Below are positions 12,594 to 28,063 of a DNA stretch of 64,000 nucleotides, piece after piece. Under the pieces are notes generated by a model. It did no database searches. It was not told the DNA's origin and saw nothing but the letters and a program-made list of their open reading frames with translations. Source of the DNA: Cordia subcordata (taxonomy: Eukaryota; Streptophyta; Magnoliopsida; Boraginales; Cordiaceae). The stretch is from contig JAPTOF010000001.1 of the NCBI GenBank assembly GCA_028554755.1, forward strand, positions 39,017,501-39,081,500. Direction: 5' to 3'. The position numbers and the translations under genes were made by a program. Each line of letters starts with the position of its first letter. The stretch's first letter is position 1.

Positions 12594-14478
12594 TTCGGTG
12601 TTTAATGAATGTCCATGAAAATTTATTTTTTCTTTAACAATACTCTTCTTTTTATACTTTTAATATTTCATTTACAAACACAATTTTCTCTGTATCTATT
12701 TATCTTCCTATTGAATGGTTACTTGCATTTTAGCTTTGTTTTATAACTTATAATAAAGTAGCTCATAAAAGTGTAAATCTTTATTTATTTAATCACAAAG
12801 AATAGCAAAAGACATATATTACTCAAAGATGGTTTTTTCAAAGTTATTCAATAAGAAAAATATGTATTTAACATAAAAACTTATTTTTGTTAACAATTTA
12901 AGTGCATTTATCGAATCCTTATATTCTTGTATTATATTTACTCCTCTTTTGCACTTTGAATACTACATTACAAATTACAATCATAAATTTTCCTTACCTA
13001 TTCATCTTCCCTTTGAATGGTTTGAAACGTGTTTTCATTTATTTATATATCTTACATGTACAACCCTTCAAATACATTTATTATTATCATGGGAACCAAG
13101 AAATGCAATCATAAGTTACTCCTGTCAACATAAACGCCAAAAAAAATTGCAACCTAGCCTAAGAGTGCTACATAAATTCTCAATTTCCATTTTGGAATTT
13201 CATTTGGTAAGTACGTTTCTAATTTGTATTATTTAAAATCTTTTTTTTTTTTGGCAAAAGTGGGCAAAACTTTTTATAACTGGTCTACTAACATTTTTTG
13301 ACTTTTGGTGTTGAGCATGCAATGTTCTTATAGACTTCTACTCATAGTACACATAATTGTAAGAAGAGATACTTTATAGTTTTGAGTTTTTCTTTTTCTT
13401 TGAAAAATTTAAGGATGAAAGAAGATGTTAATCATGCTTCACATAACCAAGCAAGAGGCGTCCTAGGAAGACAATGAAGAAGCAAGAAATGGAAAGCCTG
13501 ACCATCATGGAATATTTTGCACTAATTCTTTTTGTAATCTCTTGTGTTTCTTATGTACTCCTTAATTTACTTATTGATATTATTTTCATAAGCCTTTTTA
13601 GGAAGTCTTTTCTGCATATTCTCTCTGCTTTTATGACATGAAAGTTTTATTTCTTTACGTCTTCAATAGTTAATAATTCAAAATGTTTTTTTGGAATCTC
13701 TGTCTCTATTGGCTAGATAGTTCCATATGACTTTGAATGTAATAAAACCTTAAAATTTCAAAGGTAATTTTATCACCCTCTACGCATTATATATATGAGT
13801 TCAACGGTTAACGAGAAATTATGTTGATGATACATTTATTTAATGCTTAGATTAAAGTTTATGAGAATGTTGATGGTAAGCTTAAGTTCGAAACTTTTAG
13901 TTCAAAGTAGTAGAAGGTGATGCATAAATTGTTACATGTTCTTCTATTTATGTGGGATATGGTTTTGAACATTTGTAAATTTGATTGTGAAATGAGCAGT
14001 TACATGAAAGAGAATAGAGATGCTTGGGTCGTATCCGAAGATGAAAGAGAAAGAGAAAGTTAATTACTTACGATTAGTTTAGATTATAATTAATAAATTA
14101 TCTTAAGTTGTTCATCATTATCTTTTTGTATGATTGATATATTATAGCAACGATAGAATTATTCTAAATTTTTATTTACTCCAAAAATAATTCTAACTCA
14201 ATAGGTATGAAAGAATTTTCAATTTAAATAACTCAGCCACAAAAGAATGTTTAATTTGAATAACTCAAGAGCCAGAAAAGAAATTTTCAATTTGATTTTT
14301 TTGCAATTATAGTTAGCAAGAAAAATTTTAAATTTTGAAAAAATAAATTACAAGTAATTTGATTTTGAAGTTAATTATTTTTAGAATAATAAATAATTTA
14401 GAATTTATATGAAAGAAATAAAAATTACAATAAAATTTTAATTTTTTTACATTAATTTTCTTTTCTTATTTAGAATAA

Positions 14479-14510
14479 TTAGTAAAAAAATGACCCGTAC
14501 AAGTACGGGT
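14479..14510 (-). mobile_element. Helitron 3' terminus (other end not found)
   Basis: On the minus strand the perfect 8-bp hairpin ACCCGTAC-TT-GTACGGGT is followed after 10 bases by CTAA and then T. This is the Helitron 3' end signature: GC-rich hairpin, short spacer, CTRR, insertion before T. The element would extend toward higher coordinates. No convincing TC-starting 5' end was fixed. Confidence 0.5.
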
Positions 14511-16245
14511 TTAAAATTTATTAGTACAATAAATAAATAGACTAATATCCTCTTTGTGGCCTCAGCTTCCTCATTCTCGCTTTTATTTGCTTGAACCTTT
14601 GCAATTTGGATGGATGCACGTATTACATACTTTGGTGTCATCATAATCTTTTTATGTCATTCTAAATGTATTCTATAGTATTAACAGTCTAATTTGGAAA
14701 TATAAAGTTGTTGAGATTAGTCTTTAAAAGGATACATATTTTGGGTAGATCATGTTTTATATATGTGCATGATATACTTGTGATGGATTTTCTATCAAAG
14801 TTTTTGAATATGCTTTGGATATATTTGTAGTATGTTTATGCTAAATGTGCTTGACAATAGGTTATATCTAACATATCCATCTACGTGCGAGTTACGTGTT
14901 CATATATTCAACCATGCATATATGAGTCTTATATCACCACGAGTGAGTATTTGTCTTAGAAAATTTTGGACTATTCCAACTATCACCAATTAGTTTTAGA
15001 TAAGAAATTCAAAATTCTTAACACGTTAATACAAATTCAAATGACAACCATGATGCCACGTGACAAAACCTACGACACGTTTGATTTTGATTTCTTATCT
15101 TCTTTGGAAATTCTTTCATAATATCATAATTTTTTTGGATGGTAACAACCTTTCGAAACCGAAAAGCAATTATGGGTTGAAGTTCTTGAATTCATCTGCA
15201 TACTACTTGCTGTTCTCTTGATGGGGCTAAATCATCTGAAATGCTGATACTTGCAGCTAGGTAGTCTCATGGGGCGTCTATTATATGTAATGAAGAAGCT
15301 GAAAGGTCAAAACACTTACTTGTCCATAGGCTGATAGATAACTGCATGCAGTATAGCAGAAAGCTTTGATTTCCTTTAATGGTGTCTTTAGTTCTGCGTG
15401 GAGTGTTAGCTTCCAGCTGAATTTAATGCAGAAGGACCAGGCAATTGTGATGACTAGAGAATTCTCATACGATCTTATCCACTATCTATCGAATTAATGT
15501 TTTGAAAGCAACGTGGATCTGTTCTGAGACCAAGGTGCAACTGATAGTTACAAAAGGGTCCTCGTTATTAGTAGATATATCATAACATCGTTGTCATATT
15601 AATTTGTTCTTAAGGGTTGAAGCAGAGGATCTTTGAAATTGTTATAATTAAATACTCAAATATATATACATACATATATATATAATAATTTTTTTTTAAA
15701 ATTTAAATGCTTATAGGTATCAAAGTAAGCAATTGCAAACTCTCTAAAATAGTGGGAAAGTGATATTGTAGTCAGCGACTCTAGATTATGATAAAAATGA
15801 TTTTTCTTTGTTGGAAAATGATGAAAACGATGTTTCTTCACTATATATAAAAATCTAAATATATTTTATTTTAGAGTATTTTCAGCATATTGTATCTTAG
15901 TTTTCACTAAAGGAAGCCAAGCCAATAATTATACATATTGTAGCTCCTAGTTACAATTAGAAGTGTAACAAATTTAATTAGTTACACTTAATTAAAGTGT
16001 AAAAATTTCCCCCCAAAAAAGTGTAAAGATTTGCAATGTAACTAAAATTTAATGCTACACTTGGAAGCATATTTGAGCAGCTGATAACTATTTGGATAGC
16101 TTATAATTGTTTAGGTAGTTGATACATATTTTATTTATTTGTTAGGGGATAGTCATTTACCTAGCTAATTGAACAAAATATATTTGGTAAAATTAGTGGT
16201 TAGAGTAACTGGTGAATGCAAAATAATATAAAAGACATTAGTATC

Positions 16246-16290
16246 ATGTTATTATTATTATTATAATAACAACAACAGCAACAATAATAC

Positions 16291-16323
<33 letters not shown>

Positions 16324-16345
16324 TACTACTACTACTATTATATAT
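16246..16345. repeat. ATT/ACT trinucleotide microsatellite
   Basis: Compound run of ATT, AAC and ACT triplets, interrupted but continuous over about 100 bases. Confidence 0.85.
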
Positions 16346-16690
16346 TATTGAAAATTTATTTTATAATTAGATATGTTTCTTATAATAATATTTTATTATT
16401 AAAACAAAATAAAATTATGTTTCTATTAATTAGTATTATTGATATTTGTGACAAAAGAGAAATAATAAATAGAGGACAATTACACTTTTCTTACTATATT
16501 TTGATGTGGATAAAATTTGAAATTGTTGTGTTATTCTAAAAACGGTCTATGGAAATGGTTGAGAATATATGGCCAGGTTCTCATTAAATTCTTTTAAGTC
16601 ATGTTTTGGCGCATTTGTTGCTGGTTGAAATTTGTTGTTATGGCAGTTTAGTGGACGGTGTGTATTGGCTTGAATTAGTTTAGAAACTAA

Positions 16691-17096
16691 GGCTCTGTTT
16701 GGCCTAACTGTGTGATTTCAGCTCTTGAGCTATAGAACTTTTAGCAGTAAAGCTTTGGATAGAAGTGCTGTTGAATAAAAGCAGTTGATTGTTTGGCCCG
16801 GTATTTTAGAAGTTAAGCTTTCAGTTGTTTTGAGAGTAATGTTGGACTTTAAAATATATAAAATAGTATTTTTGAAAAAAAAATGAAGAAAAACAATTTT
16901 GACATGACATTAAAATAGCTTTTTCAAAAGCCTTTTCTAAAAAGCTCTAATTTGGAGCTTTTGGTTTTTTAGCTTTTTTTACCTTCAGCTTTTATTTAAA
17001 AACTCTTTTAAAAATGGACCAAACAGGTCAATTTTAATTTTTAAACTCACAAAAAGTATTTTTGAGTCTCCAAAAGCTGGGCCAAACAGACTCTAA
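16691..17096 (+). mobile_element. MITE, family B copy 1
   Basis: Ends are inverted: GGCTCTGTTTGGCC at the left and GGCCAAACAGACTC at the right. The 406-base interior contains CTCTAATTTGGAGCTTTTGG and a TTTGACATGACATTAAAATAG segment whose reverse complement recurs in the copy at 38.4 kb. It has no coding capacity and looks like a hAT-type MITE. Confidence 0.65.
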
Positions 17097-17662
17097 GCCT
17101 TATATTATTGTAAAATATATTTTCTATTAACTCGTTTGAATTGATTTAACATAGCTTAAGCTTAAGAACTAAGAAATGTTCGCGAACTGCTAATGTTGCA
17201 GTCTTATTTGTTGGGCATATATATACATATAGATATATATATGATGCTAGTTTTGTTGCTCAAATTATTAAGTCATGTTATATAATGTGAAACCTTGACT
17301 ACAACATTCGGTGGTCCTCTTAGCATTTGAATTACAAAATTGTTCTCTTTTTTTTTTTTTTGGGTCTAGCATTACAAGATATAAAAGAAATAGTATCACG
17401 TATGACTTCTGACATAGGACAAGTTGCTGAGAAATTTTTGGAATGTAAAGATCAGCATACTACTATCCATATGTTCCAAATTTCATAAGCAACTTTTCCA
17501 ATATTATATAGATTTTTATTAGGACTCTATATAGAATTTAACATGAATTTCTTTCTGGCTTTTTGTTTTTCCCCTGGTCAAAGAAGTTTACTAATTCATT
17601 AAATATCTCCCTGTTTTGCAGATGACTGAAGGTCTGATCAAGGCAACCATGAACTGATGATG

Positions 17663-17663
17663 A

Positions 17664-17699
<36 letters not shown>

Positions 17700-17700
17700 G
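17663..17700. repeat. CA/TA compound microsatellite
   Basis: About 10 CA units followed by about 8 TA units. Confidence 0.9.
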
Positions 17701-17920
17701 TTATAATCAAGAAAAGCTGATTGTGCGCTGTCTAAGTGAGTGACTGCAGTATGTACGTATTCCACCGGAAGTGATTGCATTAATTTCTGTAGGCTTCTGC
17801 AACTCGTTGTACGTATTGTAAGTACTTTTACCTGTTGCTTGACATGGTTTCTGCTTTTTTCTCTTTTTTTTTGTCGGAACTAAATTTTTTATTTGGAGTT
17901 GAGATGGTTGGCGTCAGGGT

Positions 17921-17939
17921 CCCCCGGGGGGGGGGGGGG
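17921..17939. repeat. C5-G14 homopolymer tract
   Basis: Five C followed by fourteen G in AT-rich surroundings. The G run could form a G-quadruplex and its exact length is doubtful. Confidence 0.85.
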
Positions 17940-18175
17940 TTGGTGTGGAAGGGGGCCAGTCCTTACTTGTCATGCCCGGTTTAAGGAAGTAAGTCTCCCA
18001 TTTACAGAGGGTTCAGACAAGGGATGCCAGAAGGGATTGGTAGGATAGGATTCCTTTGGATTAGGAACGAAGGAGGTGAAAAAGAATCCTTCATATATAG
18101 TATCCACTTTCTATTTTCGGTTTTTTCGAATAGTTCATTGGTGCAACAACATTGCCCCCACTAAAAGCTTGACAG

Positions 18176-18296
18176 CTTGTTTGGCTAAGCTTAATTGAGG
18201 CTTATAAGCAGTAACTAGTAAAAAAAAATGCGAGGAGGTTTTTTTAGGTACTTATAAGCACTAAAATAAGCAGAGTCATACACGCTCTAAGTGTCT
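18176..18296. mobile_element. possible MITE, family C, short degenerate copy
   Basis: Begins CTTGTTTGGCTAAGCTTAATT and contains two GCTTATAAGCA or CTTATAAGCA motifs, like the elements at 20.9 and 24.9 kb. The right end is poorly defined. Confidence 0.35.
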
Positions 18297-18350
18297 TTGC
18301 AGAACAATTCAAAAATAAGAATAAACAAATAAGCATATTTTAGAGTATTA

Positions 18351-18692
18351 TTAGCTATACCCCGTAACATACACAAGACAAACGCGTGTTTTTAATATTT
18401 TTATTTTTGTTAATGGTCAACTTTTACATTTTATGTGATAACACAATACAAATATATCTTTTAAGATTTAATTTGTGGTAAGTTTTCAATACTAATTATG
18501 TTTTTATGAGAGGTTCTCAATAATTGAATAAAATAGTTAAACTGAGAAGGTAGAATGAAAAAATAATATGATACGAGAGAAAAAAAAGCAATAAAAGTTT
18601 TTAATATTCTTTTAGATGAGAAAAATAGTGTTATTAATTAGTGATTGAATAAATTTAAATAACGTAACAATTGCATATATATATATAGAAGA
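18351..18692 (-). mobile_element. probable small non-autonomous Helitron
   Basis: On the minus strand the 5' end reads A|TCTTCTATATATATAT and the 3' end reads GGTATAG-CTAA|T, with a weak wobble-paired hairpin ahead of it. This fits insertion between A and T. The 342-base interior has no coding capacity. The weak hairpin keeps confidence moderate. Confidence 0.4.
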
Positions 18693-19354
18693 TTAGATTT
18701 AATGTTTCATTAAATAGAAAACGGGTTAGTATGATAACATGTGACATGTATTAAAAGACATGTATCTCTTTTTATATAATATATAACTTGTTTAAAAGAG
18801 TAGTTATAGTTAGTAAATTAATAATTCTTTCACTTTTATGGTTCTTCAATTACTTTAAAATTAATATGATACCAGAAGATAAAAGAATGTAACTGCAAAT
18901 TTAAAAGGAATCTCGCTTGGGTACTTGGTACACTATTATCCAATCAAAGGATTGATTTATATTTAATATGAGAATAGTTAAAGATGATAAAATTTTATAT
19001 TAATTGGGTCATTTAGTTACTTTATGGTATAATGTTGAAGTTATTAAAAAAATAAAAGGAAATAATAGTTTTAAGGCTTGAATTTTGTAAAATATGAAAT
19101 TAAGGGCCTTAACTTTAACACTTTAATAGAAGAGCTTGAATTTATATAAAAAAAAAATTGATTTTTACACATTTTTAAGCTTCGGCTTTTGTTGGCGGGC
19201 TTTCGTCATCCATCACTGTCTGGGCTGGGCCGTCGCTGTAAAGACGCGCATCCATACAGTAATAGTCTTAATTCCTTGCTTATGTGGTATTTTTATTTTT
19301 CTTTTGTAACTTAGGTAGATTTTCTAGCATGACATTCTAAATTTATATGGTATA

Positions 19355-20298
19355 CTAGTATATTATAGCCGTGCATCGCACAGGAAGATAATGGACACTA
19401 ATATATGTACATGCAGAATAATTTATGTAAATAAGAGTAAATTTTTAAATTACAAATTTGAAAAAAATAAGTTGTTATGAAAAAAATTAGAATATTTATG
19501 TATGGTTACACTATTCTATGGGTAGTATTGTAAGATAGAGGAATTACATTAAAATTTGTGCTGTAAAAAGATCAAATTTTTATATTTGAGTAATATTTGT
19601 TTCTAGTACTTTAGCCAAAAAAAATGTATAATAAAATGAAATGCACACAAATATGAATATGTAGATATATTTTTAGTAAAGATAAATATTTTTGTCCAAT
19701 AAATAAAAAGAGATGGAATATAAGATGATAGTTGGGGCCAAATATATGTAGAGATTAGAAGATTGGGTAATATAAATGGTATAAAAAGTAATAAGCTCCT
19801 GTTTGGATTGTTTTTTATTTTTAGGAAAAAGTATTTTTTTTCCTAAAAAAGTTATATTAAATTTGCAATAACTATTTGATATAACTTCCAAAAAAGCTGA
19901 AACTCTGAAAAAAGGCTCAAATACAGTTTTTTTTTAGAAGCCAGAATTTTTAGCTTCTCAAAAAAAGTTATTTTTCAAAAGCTGTTAAAAAAAAACTAAT
20001 CCAAATGGGCCCTAAATCAGGATTAAAAGAAATTAATTTGTTGATTGAGAAAAAATAGGGTTCAAATCGGGATTGAGAGATAGATTAGGGTTGAAATGGG
20101 ACATTAGGGCACGAAGAGGGGCAAAAATGATGCTCGACAATAAATCCTAAAACGCGTTTTTAGTTGTAAGTCGTATATTGTCAGCAAAATAAATAGATAA
20201 ATGAATAATTCTATATAAAAGCAATATGTGACAACAAATTAAAAATAACACTTGGTAATAATATAGTGCAATTGTCCAACTTTAATATATAGTATAGA
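19355..20298 (-). mobile_element. non-autonomous Helitron with a nested MITE
   Basis: On the minus strand the 5' terminus is A|TCTATACTATATATTAAAG, a typical plant Helitron start. The 3' terminus is the hairpin CCTGTGC-GAT-GCACGG (one bulge), then 10 bases, then CTAG|T. Element length is 944 bases with no Rep/helicase frame. A family A MITE at 19796-20013 lies inside, so the Helitron is the older insertion or captured the MITE. Confidence 0.72.
19796..20013 (+). mobile_element. MITE, family A copy 3 (reference-like)
   Basis: Left end GCTCCTGTTTGGATTGTTTTTT and right end AACTAATCCAAATGGGCCCT are inverted repeats of each other. The 218-base interior carries AAATTTGCAATAACTATTTGAT, GCTGAAACTCT and GAATTTTTAGCTTCT, which recur in the other copies. 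It is non-coding and nested in the Helitron. Confidence 0.75.
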
Positions 20299-20875
20299 TA
20301 TAGATTATATCTCGTCTTTATAAAACTTTTGGGAACATGGGCAAGTAATTAGTAGCTTTTAAGGCTCAAGTGCTTCTTTCGGTTTACATTGTCCTTTTTT
20401 TACCTTTGTAATTATGGTTAAGTTGCAAACTATAAGATAATTGCATTAGAGGACCCCAACTAGCATAATTTGACATGGGAATCAATTTTCCTCGAAATCC
20501 TAATCTATAGTTTTTTGTCCTTTGTACATTAACCCTATCACTAGTTGTGTTTAATTGAAGGAAGAAAATTACTGTTTGCATCCTCCAAATACGGGTTGAG
20601 ATCTCCTTTTAATCGCTAGTGTAGTGAAATTCTAGTCATTCATATACTATTAGATGGTTAGGATGAAGAGAAAAAAAAAAGATATATAATGAAGAGGAAA
20701 TTTTAAATTTTAAAATACATATTGCAATTGATTCATTATCATATGAATGCTCGTATTTCAAATATTTGTCACTAAAAGACGCTAGTGACTTGAAGAGGAT
20801 CTGCCTTTTTATTAACATACAATACTAATGTTGGAGAAATAATAATAGTTAACCATGAGATCAAGGATAGATTTA

Positions 20876-21265
20876 GAGGGTGTTTGGCTTTGCTTATAAA
20901 CTCATTTAAGTAAAAGTTATATGTTTAATGAATTCTGGTTGTAAGGAAATAAAATTAATTTATAAGCAAGGACAAAGAAAGCACATCCCCACCTTCTTTT
21001 GCTACCTACTTCTAAGCAACCAAGTTTAACTAAGTAAAAGACTTTCCTCACTATTAAAAATATAAGAAGAGTAAAGGTCATTTTTAACATTGTAACAAAC
21101 GCTACTACTATTTATAAGCACCTTTTTGTCAAATAAATCAATAGCATATAAGTACGTTATTACCTAAACCTATTTAGTTGCTTATAAGTATCAAAGGCTC
21201 TTTATAACATTATTAATTGCTTATAAACAGCTTAGCTTAAAATAAACAAACCCAAGGGGACTCTT
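20876..21265. mobile_element. MITE, family C
   Basis: Left end GAGGGTGTTTGGCTTTGCTTATAA and right end TTATAAACAGCTTAGCTTAAAATAAACAAACCC form imperfect inverted ends. Several CTTATAAG(T/C) motifs lie between. No coding capacity. Confidence 0.5.
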
Positions 21266-21368
21266 AGAATTTTGTTTGATGGATATAATTATGATATTAA
21301 TATTAATACAAAAAATGGGGCCAAAGAAGCTCCTTACTATTGTGGACTTGGCCTTACAAGAGATTAAT

Positions 21369-21651
21369 GTTGTGTTTAGAATAAGCTTATTATAAGATGT
21401 TTATTTGTTCACTAAAGATATTTTTACAACTATAAATAAGATATTTCATAAGATATTAAAAACATCCCACTATGTCTCTTTATATGTTACAAGATGTAAG
21501 CAATACATCTTTGTCTTATTTTTACAACTATAGATAAAATATTTTATCACAAGCATTTTATAAAAATTCAAAACAAATCATACTTTTTTTTTAATAAAAT
21601 AAAACATCAAATAAGATGCATCTTATGGTAAGTTTATTCAAACGGAGCATA
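21369..21651. mobile_element. MITE, family D
   Basis: Left end TGTGTTTAGAATAAGCTTAT and the reverse complement of the right end, TGCTCCGTTTGAATAAACTTA, match at most positions, and both run into an ATAAGATG motif. About 280 bases, non-coding. The target duplication was not resolved. Confidence 0.55.
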
Positions 21652-22690
21652 AATGACCAAAGAGACTTTTACACACCCTTTATCCCCCTGGCCCCTCTCT
21701 TTTTTTCTTTTTTTCTTTTTTTTTCACTTTCACTCTAATTTGGTGTTTAATTTCCTAAGGGACCCAATAGGGTGGATCTTTTCTTTGAACTGTCTTTCAT
21801 AAGATTGAAACTATATAAAGTTGATACTTTAGAACAAAAGCAAATATGTGGATAGAATATTGCTTGGGGCAGAAGTAGAATGTATAGTGTTAATAAGGGT
21901 ACTTAAAAGTAAAATCAATGTCATTTTGAATAAACTCCGCATCAAAATGAACCCCCACTTTGAATAAATGCACCCCCACTTTGAATAAACTCCACCATTA
22001 AGCTTTCACTACTTATTAATTATTGTCAATTAAACTATGTACTTCAATCTGTACTCATAAACAAAGATACCATAAGTGAGGGTTTCGAGAATGCGAAGCT
22101 CATTGGTGACGAGAGGAAGAAACAAAGAAATTAAGAGATCGCGAAGACATCTCCAACGCCGGAAAACACACGGACGAGATGAAAATCTTAGGACGTCGTC
22201 GCAAGAAAATAAATAGTTTACTTAATGGTTTACGTGTAGGTGAATGTAGACGTAGGTGTCCATGTGTGAGTAGGTGACAGCTGCCCACGTAGGATTGAGA
22301 AAATCCTTTTGATTGTGCACTTGACAAGGTTGTGCGTTTAGGACATGGAGGGCGTGAATAAATACAAGTTAGATGAGCGTGAGATATTGAAACTCATTGA
22401 AAGTAAACCAAAGGATTGGTTTTTTTAACAAGCGCAACATTGCATGTTAAAATTATATTAATATTTTATTTATATAAAATATGTTATTTTTAATTATTTT
22501 GTATTAAATGCACCATTATTAGTCCTTTTTTTTTCCTCTAAGAATAGGTTATATTTAATGTAAAAATAATTAATAATGACAAAATTTAATTAGAAATCTA
22601 GCCAAGTCATATTTGTAAATCATTAAAAGGTAGGTACAAGAAAAAAATATATCACAAGTAAGAACAAGTTAAAAAAAAAAAAAAACATGA

Positions 22691-22913
22691 GGACCTGTTT
22701 GGATAGATTCTTTTTTAGGAAAAATACACATATTTTAAAAAAATACATATTTTTATAATAATTATTTAATTTGACTTTTAAAAGACCAAAACTCTGAAAA
22801 CACCTCAAATGTAATTTTCTTTTTCAAAAGTTACAAGTTTTTTAACTTCAAAAAAAAAAATCTTCTGAATTTGTTAGAAAACTTTTTTTTTTTTTTTGTT
22901 AACAAGCCCTGAA
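22691..22913 (+). mobile_element. MITE, family A copy 4
   Basis: Begins GGACCTGTTTGGATAGATTC and ends GTTAACAAGCCCT. The interior AATAATTATTTAATTTGACTTTTAAA and AAACTCTGAAAACACCTCAAAT stretches follow the family A order. It sits about 240 bases upstream of the ARL5 leader. Confidence 0.6.
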
Positions 22914-23153
22914 CCTAAGGAAAAGGAAAAGCAAAAAAGCCGCCACAAACACGTCAGAATTCCACCGTGGTAAACATAAAAAAAATATTTAATTAATTAT
23001 ATCCACCAATTTTTATTTACCCCCCACTTATATTATATTTTTCACATCACTGAAATTAGGAAACGAAACATCATCAAGATTCTCTCCCGAGAAAAACATC
23101 AACCTGATTGATCGCACCCATCAAATTCTCAATCCAAAGGTCCCCGAAATCAG

Positions 23154-26772
<3,619 letters not shown>

Positions 26773-28063
26773 AAGAGTGGTGTAAGATTAAAATGTATGT
26801 CACTGAGATATCTTCAAGTTTAACGGATTCGTGTATCATTCCATTTTGCGTGGATTCGTATCGGATTCCATTTTGTGTATCATCTAAAAGTATAGGCCCA
26901 TGTATGATCACATTGTTTCTCAGTTGATTCTCCACAAAGAGGATTACTTATAATATTTTCTTGGATCTTGCATATAGCAAGGGTTTCATATACCGCGAAC
27001 ATGATCAAAATTAGTATGCTTGCAGGCCGGCTTCTTTGCCGGCTGGAGGCTGCCCTTTTCTTGTAATTAGTTTGTCGCACCACCAAGTTGCGTAAAACCA
27101 CATATTAATGGAGATAAAATGATAATACTATTTAGAATATTTCACTGGCATTTCGAACAAGTACAAAATCTAGAAACCCGTTGCAAGAAATACTGATAAA
27201 ATAATAATGCAATTGTAATGTTTTGATGTGATTCAAACAAGTCCATAATAGAAGCCCCCCAGAGGACTGACATTTCGGGGGTCTTGCTCATTTTATATTT
27301 GAAGACTTTAGTTTCAATTTCACTCGGACAATTCTTCTACTTCCAATCAATTCCTTATTTTAGTGTCACTCAAACAATTTCCCTATCTTGAATAACCTTA
27401 TTTGTATATCTCTTCTTATTAGTTAAACACTACTATTTTATTTTGTTATGTTATCTATAGTTTTTACAATACACATAGATAGTTTATTATTGATCAGTTA
27501 TTATTATTTTATTAATTATTATTTCTTTTCATGTTACCAAATTTAGAGGGGTTGGGAAAAATGTGAATAAGAATATCCTACATGCATGGGAGAAGAAAGA
27601 AAGGAATGGGAATCCCCAAAGTTTAAGGGAAAGGTTAACAAAGCTGTTGGAATATATTTCCTCTGTCCACAGAATGGAGTGCTTTGGAGTTGCCAAAAGA
27701 GAAACTAATGGTGATGAAATTACAATGCGGATATAACAATCCACTGTAGTTAAATAGGCTAACCAAGCTGTGTCTTTTGAGAAACCTTGTATTCTCAACT
27801 ATGGAACCCTTGATGATGGTTAGTTTGACATATTAATTATCCTTCAATATGCACTAATCCTAACAAAATCAAGCAAAAAACAATGATCAAACTCTTGATA
27901 TTGAATTTCAATAATGTAGAGAAGAAGAAATTGTTCTTTCTGCACAATGGAGCTTTCACAGAACACCTGCTCACAAATCAATCTATATTCATAACATTTG
28001 AAAGGTAAGCATTCCTCAAAAACTTTACGCGCAACGAAAAAATCTGGGTGATGATGCTATCCA
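26773..28063. other. convergent intergenic region between ARL5 and G-gamma genes
   Basis: Holds the 3' ends of two convergent genes. A near repeat of ATTCCATTTTGCGTGGATTCGTATC-like words (about 26830-26880) lies in the probable ARL5 3' untranslated region. No further gene or RNA was seen. Confidence 0.55.

Larger units (their letters stand above)
12594..23153. other. 10.5 kb transposon-rich intergenic region without a supported gene
   Basis: Very AT-rich. It contains Helitron termini or whole elements at 14.5, 18.35-18.69 and 19.36-20.30 kb, MITEs of at least four families, and microsatellites at 16.25 and 17.66 kb. The longest open frames, up to 95 codons, fall in low-complexity sequence and match nothing I recognise. 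Confidence 0.6.

Noticed and set aside
22100..22327. 75-codon minus-strand frame with Ser/Arg-rich sequence
   Set aside because: GC-richer patch but no similarity or gene structure that I can support.
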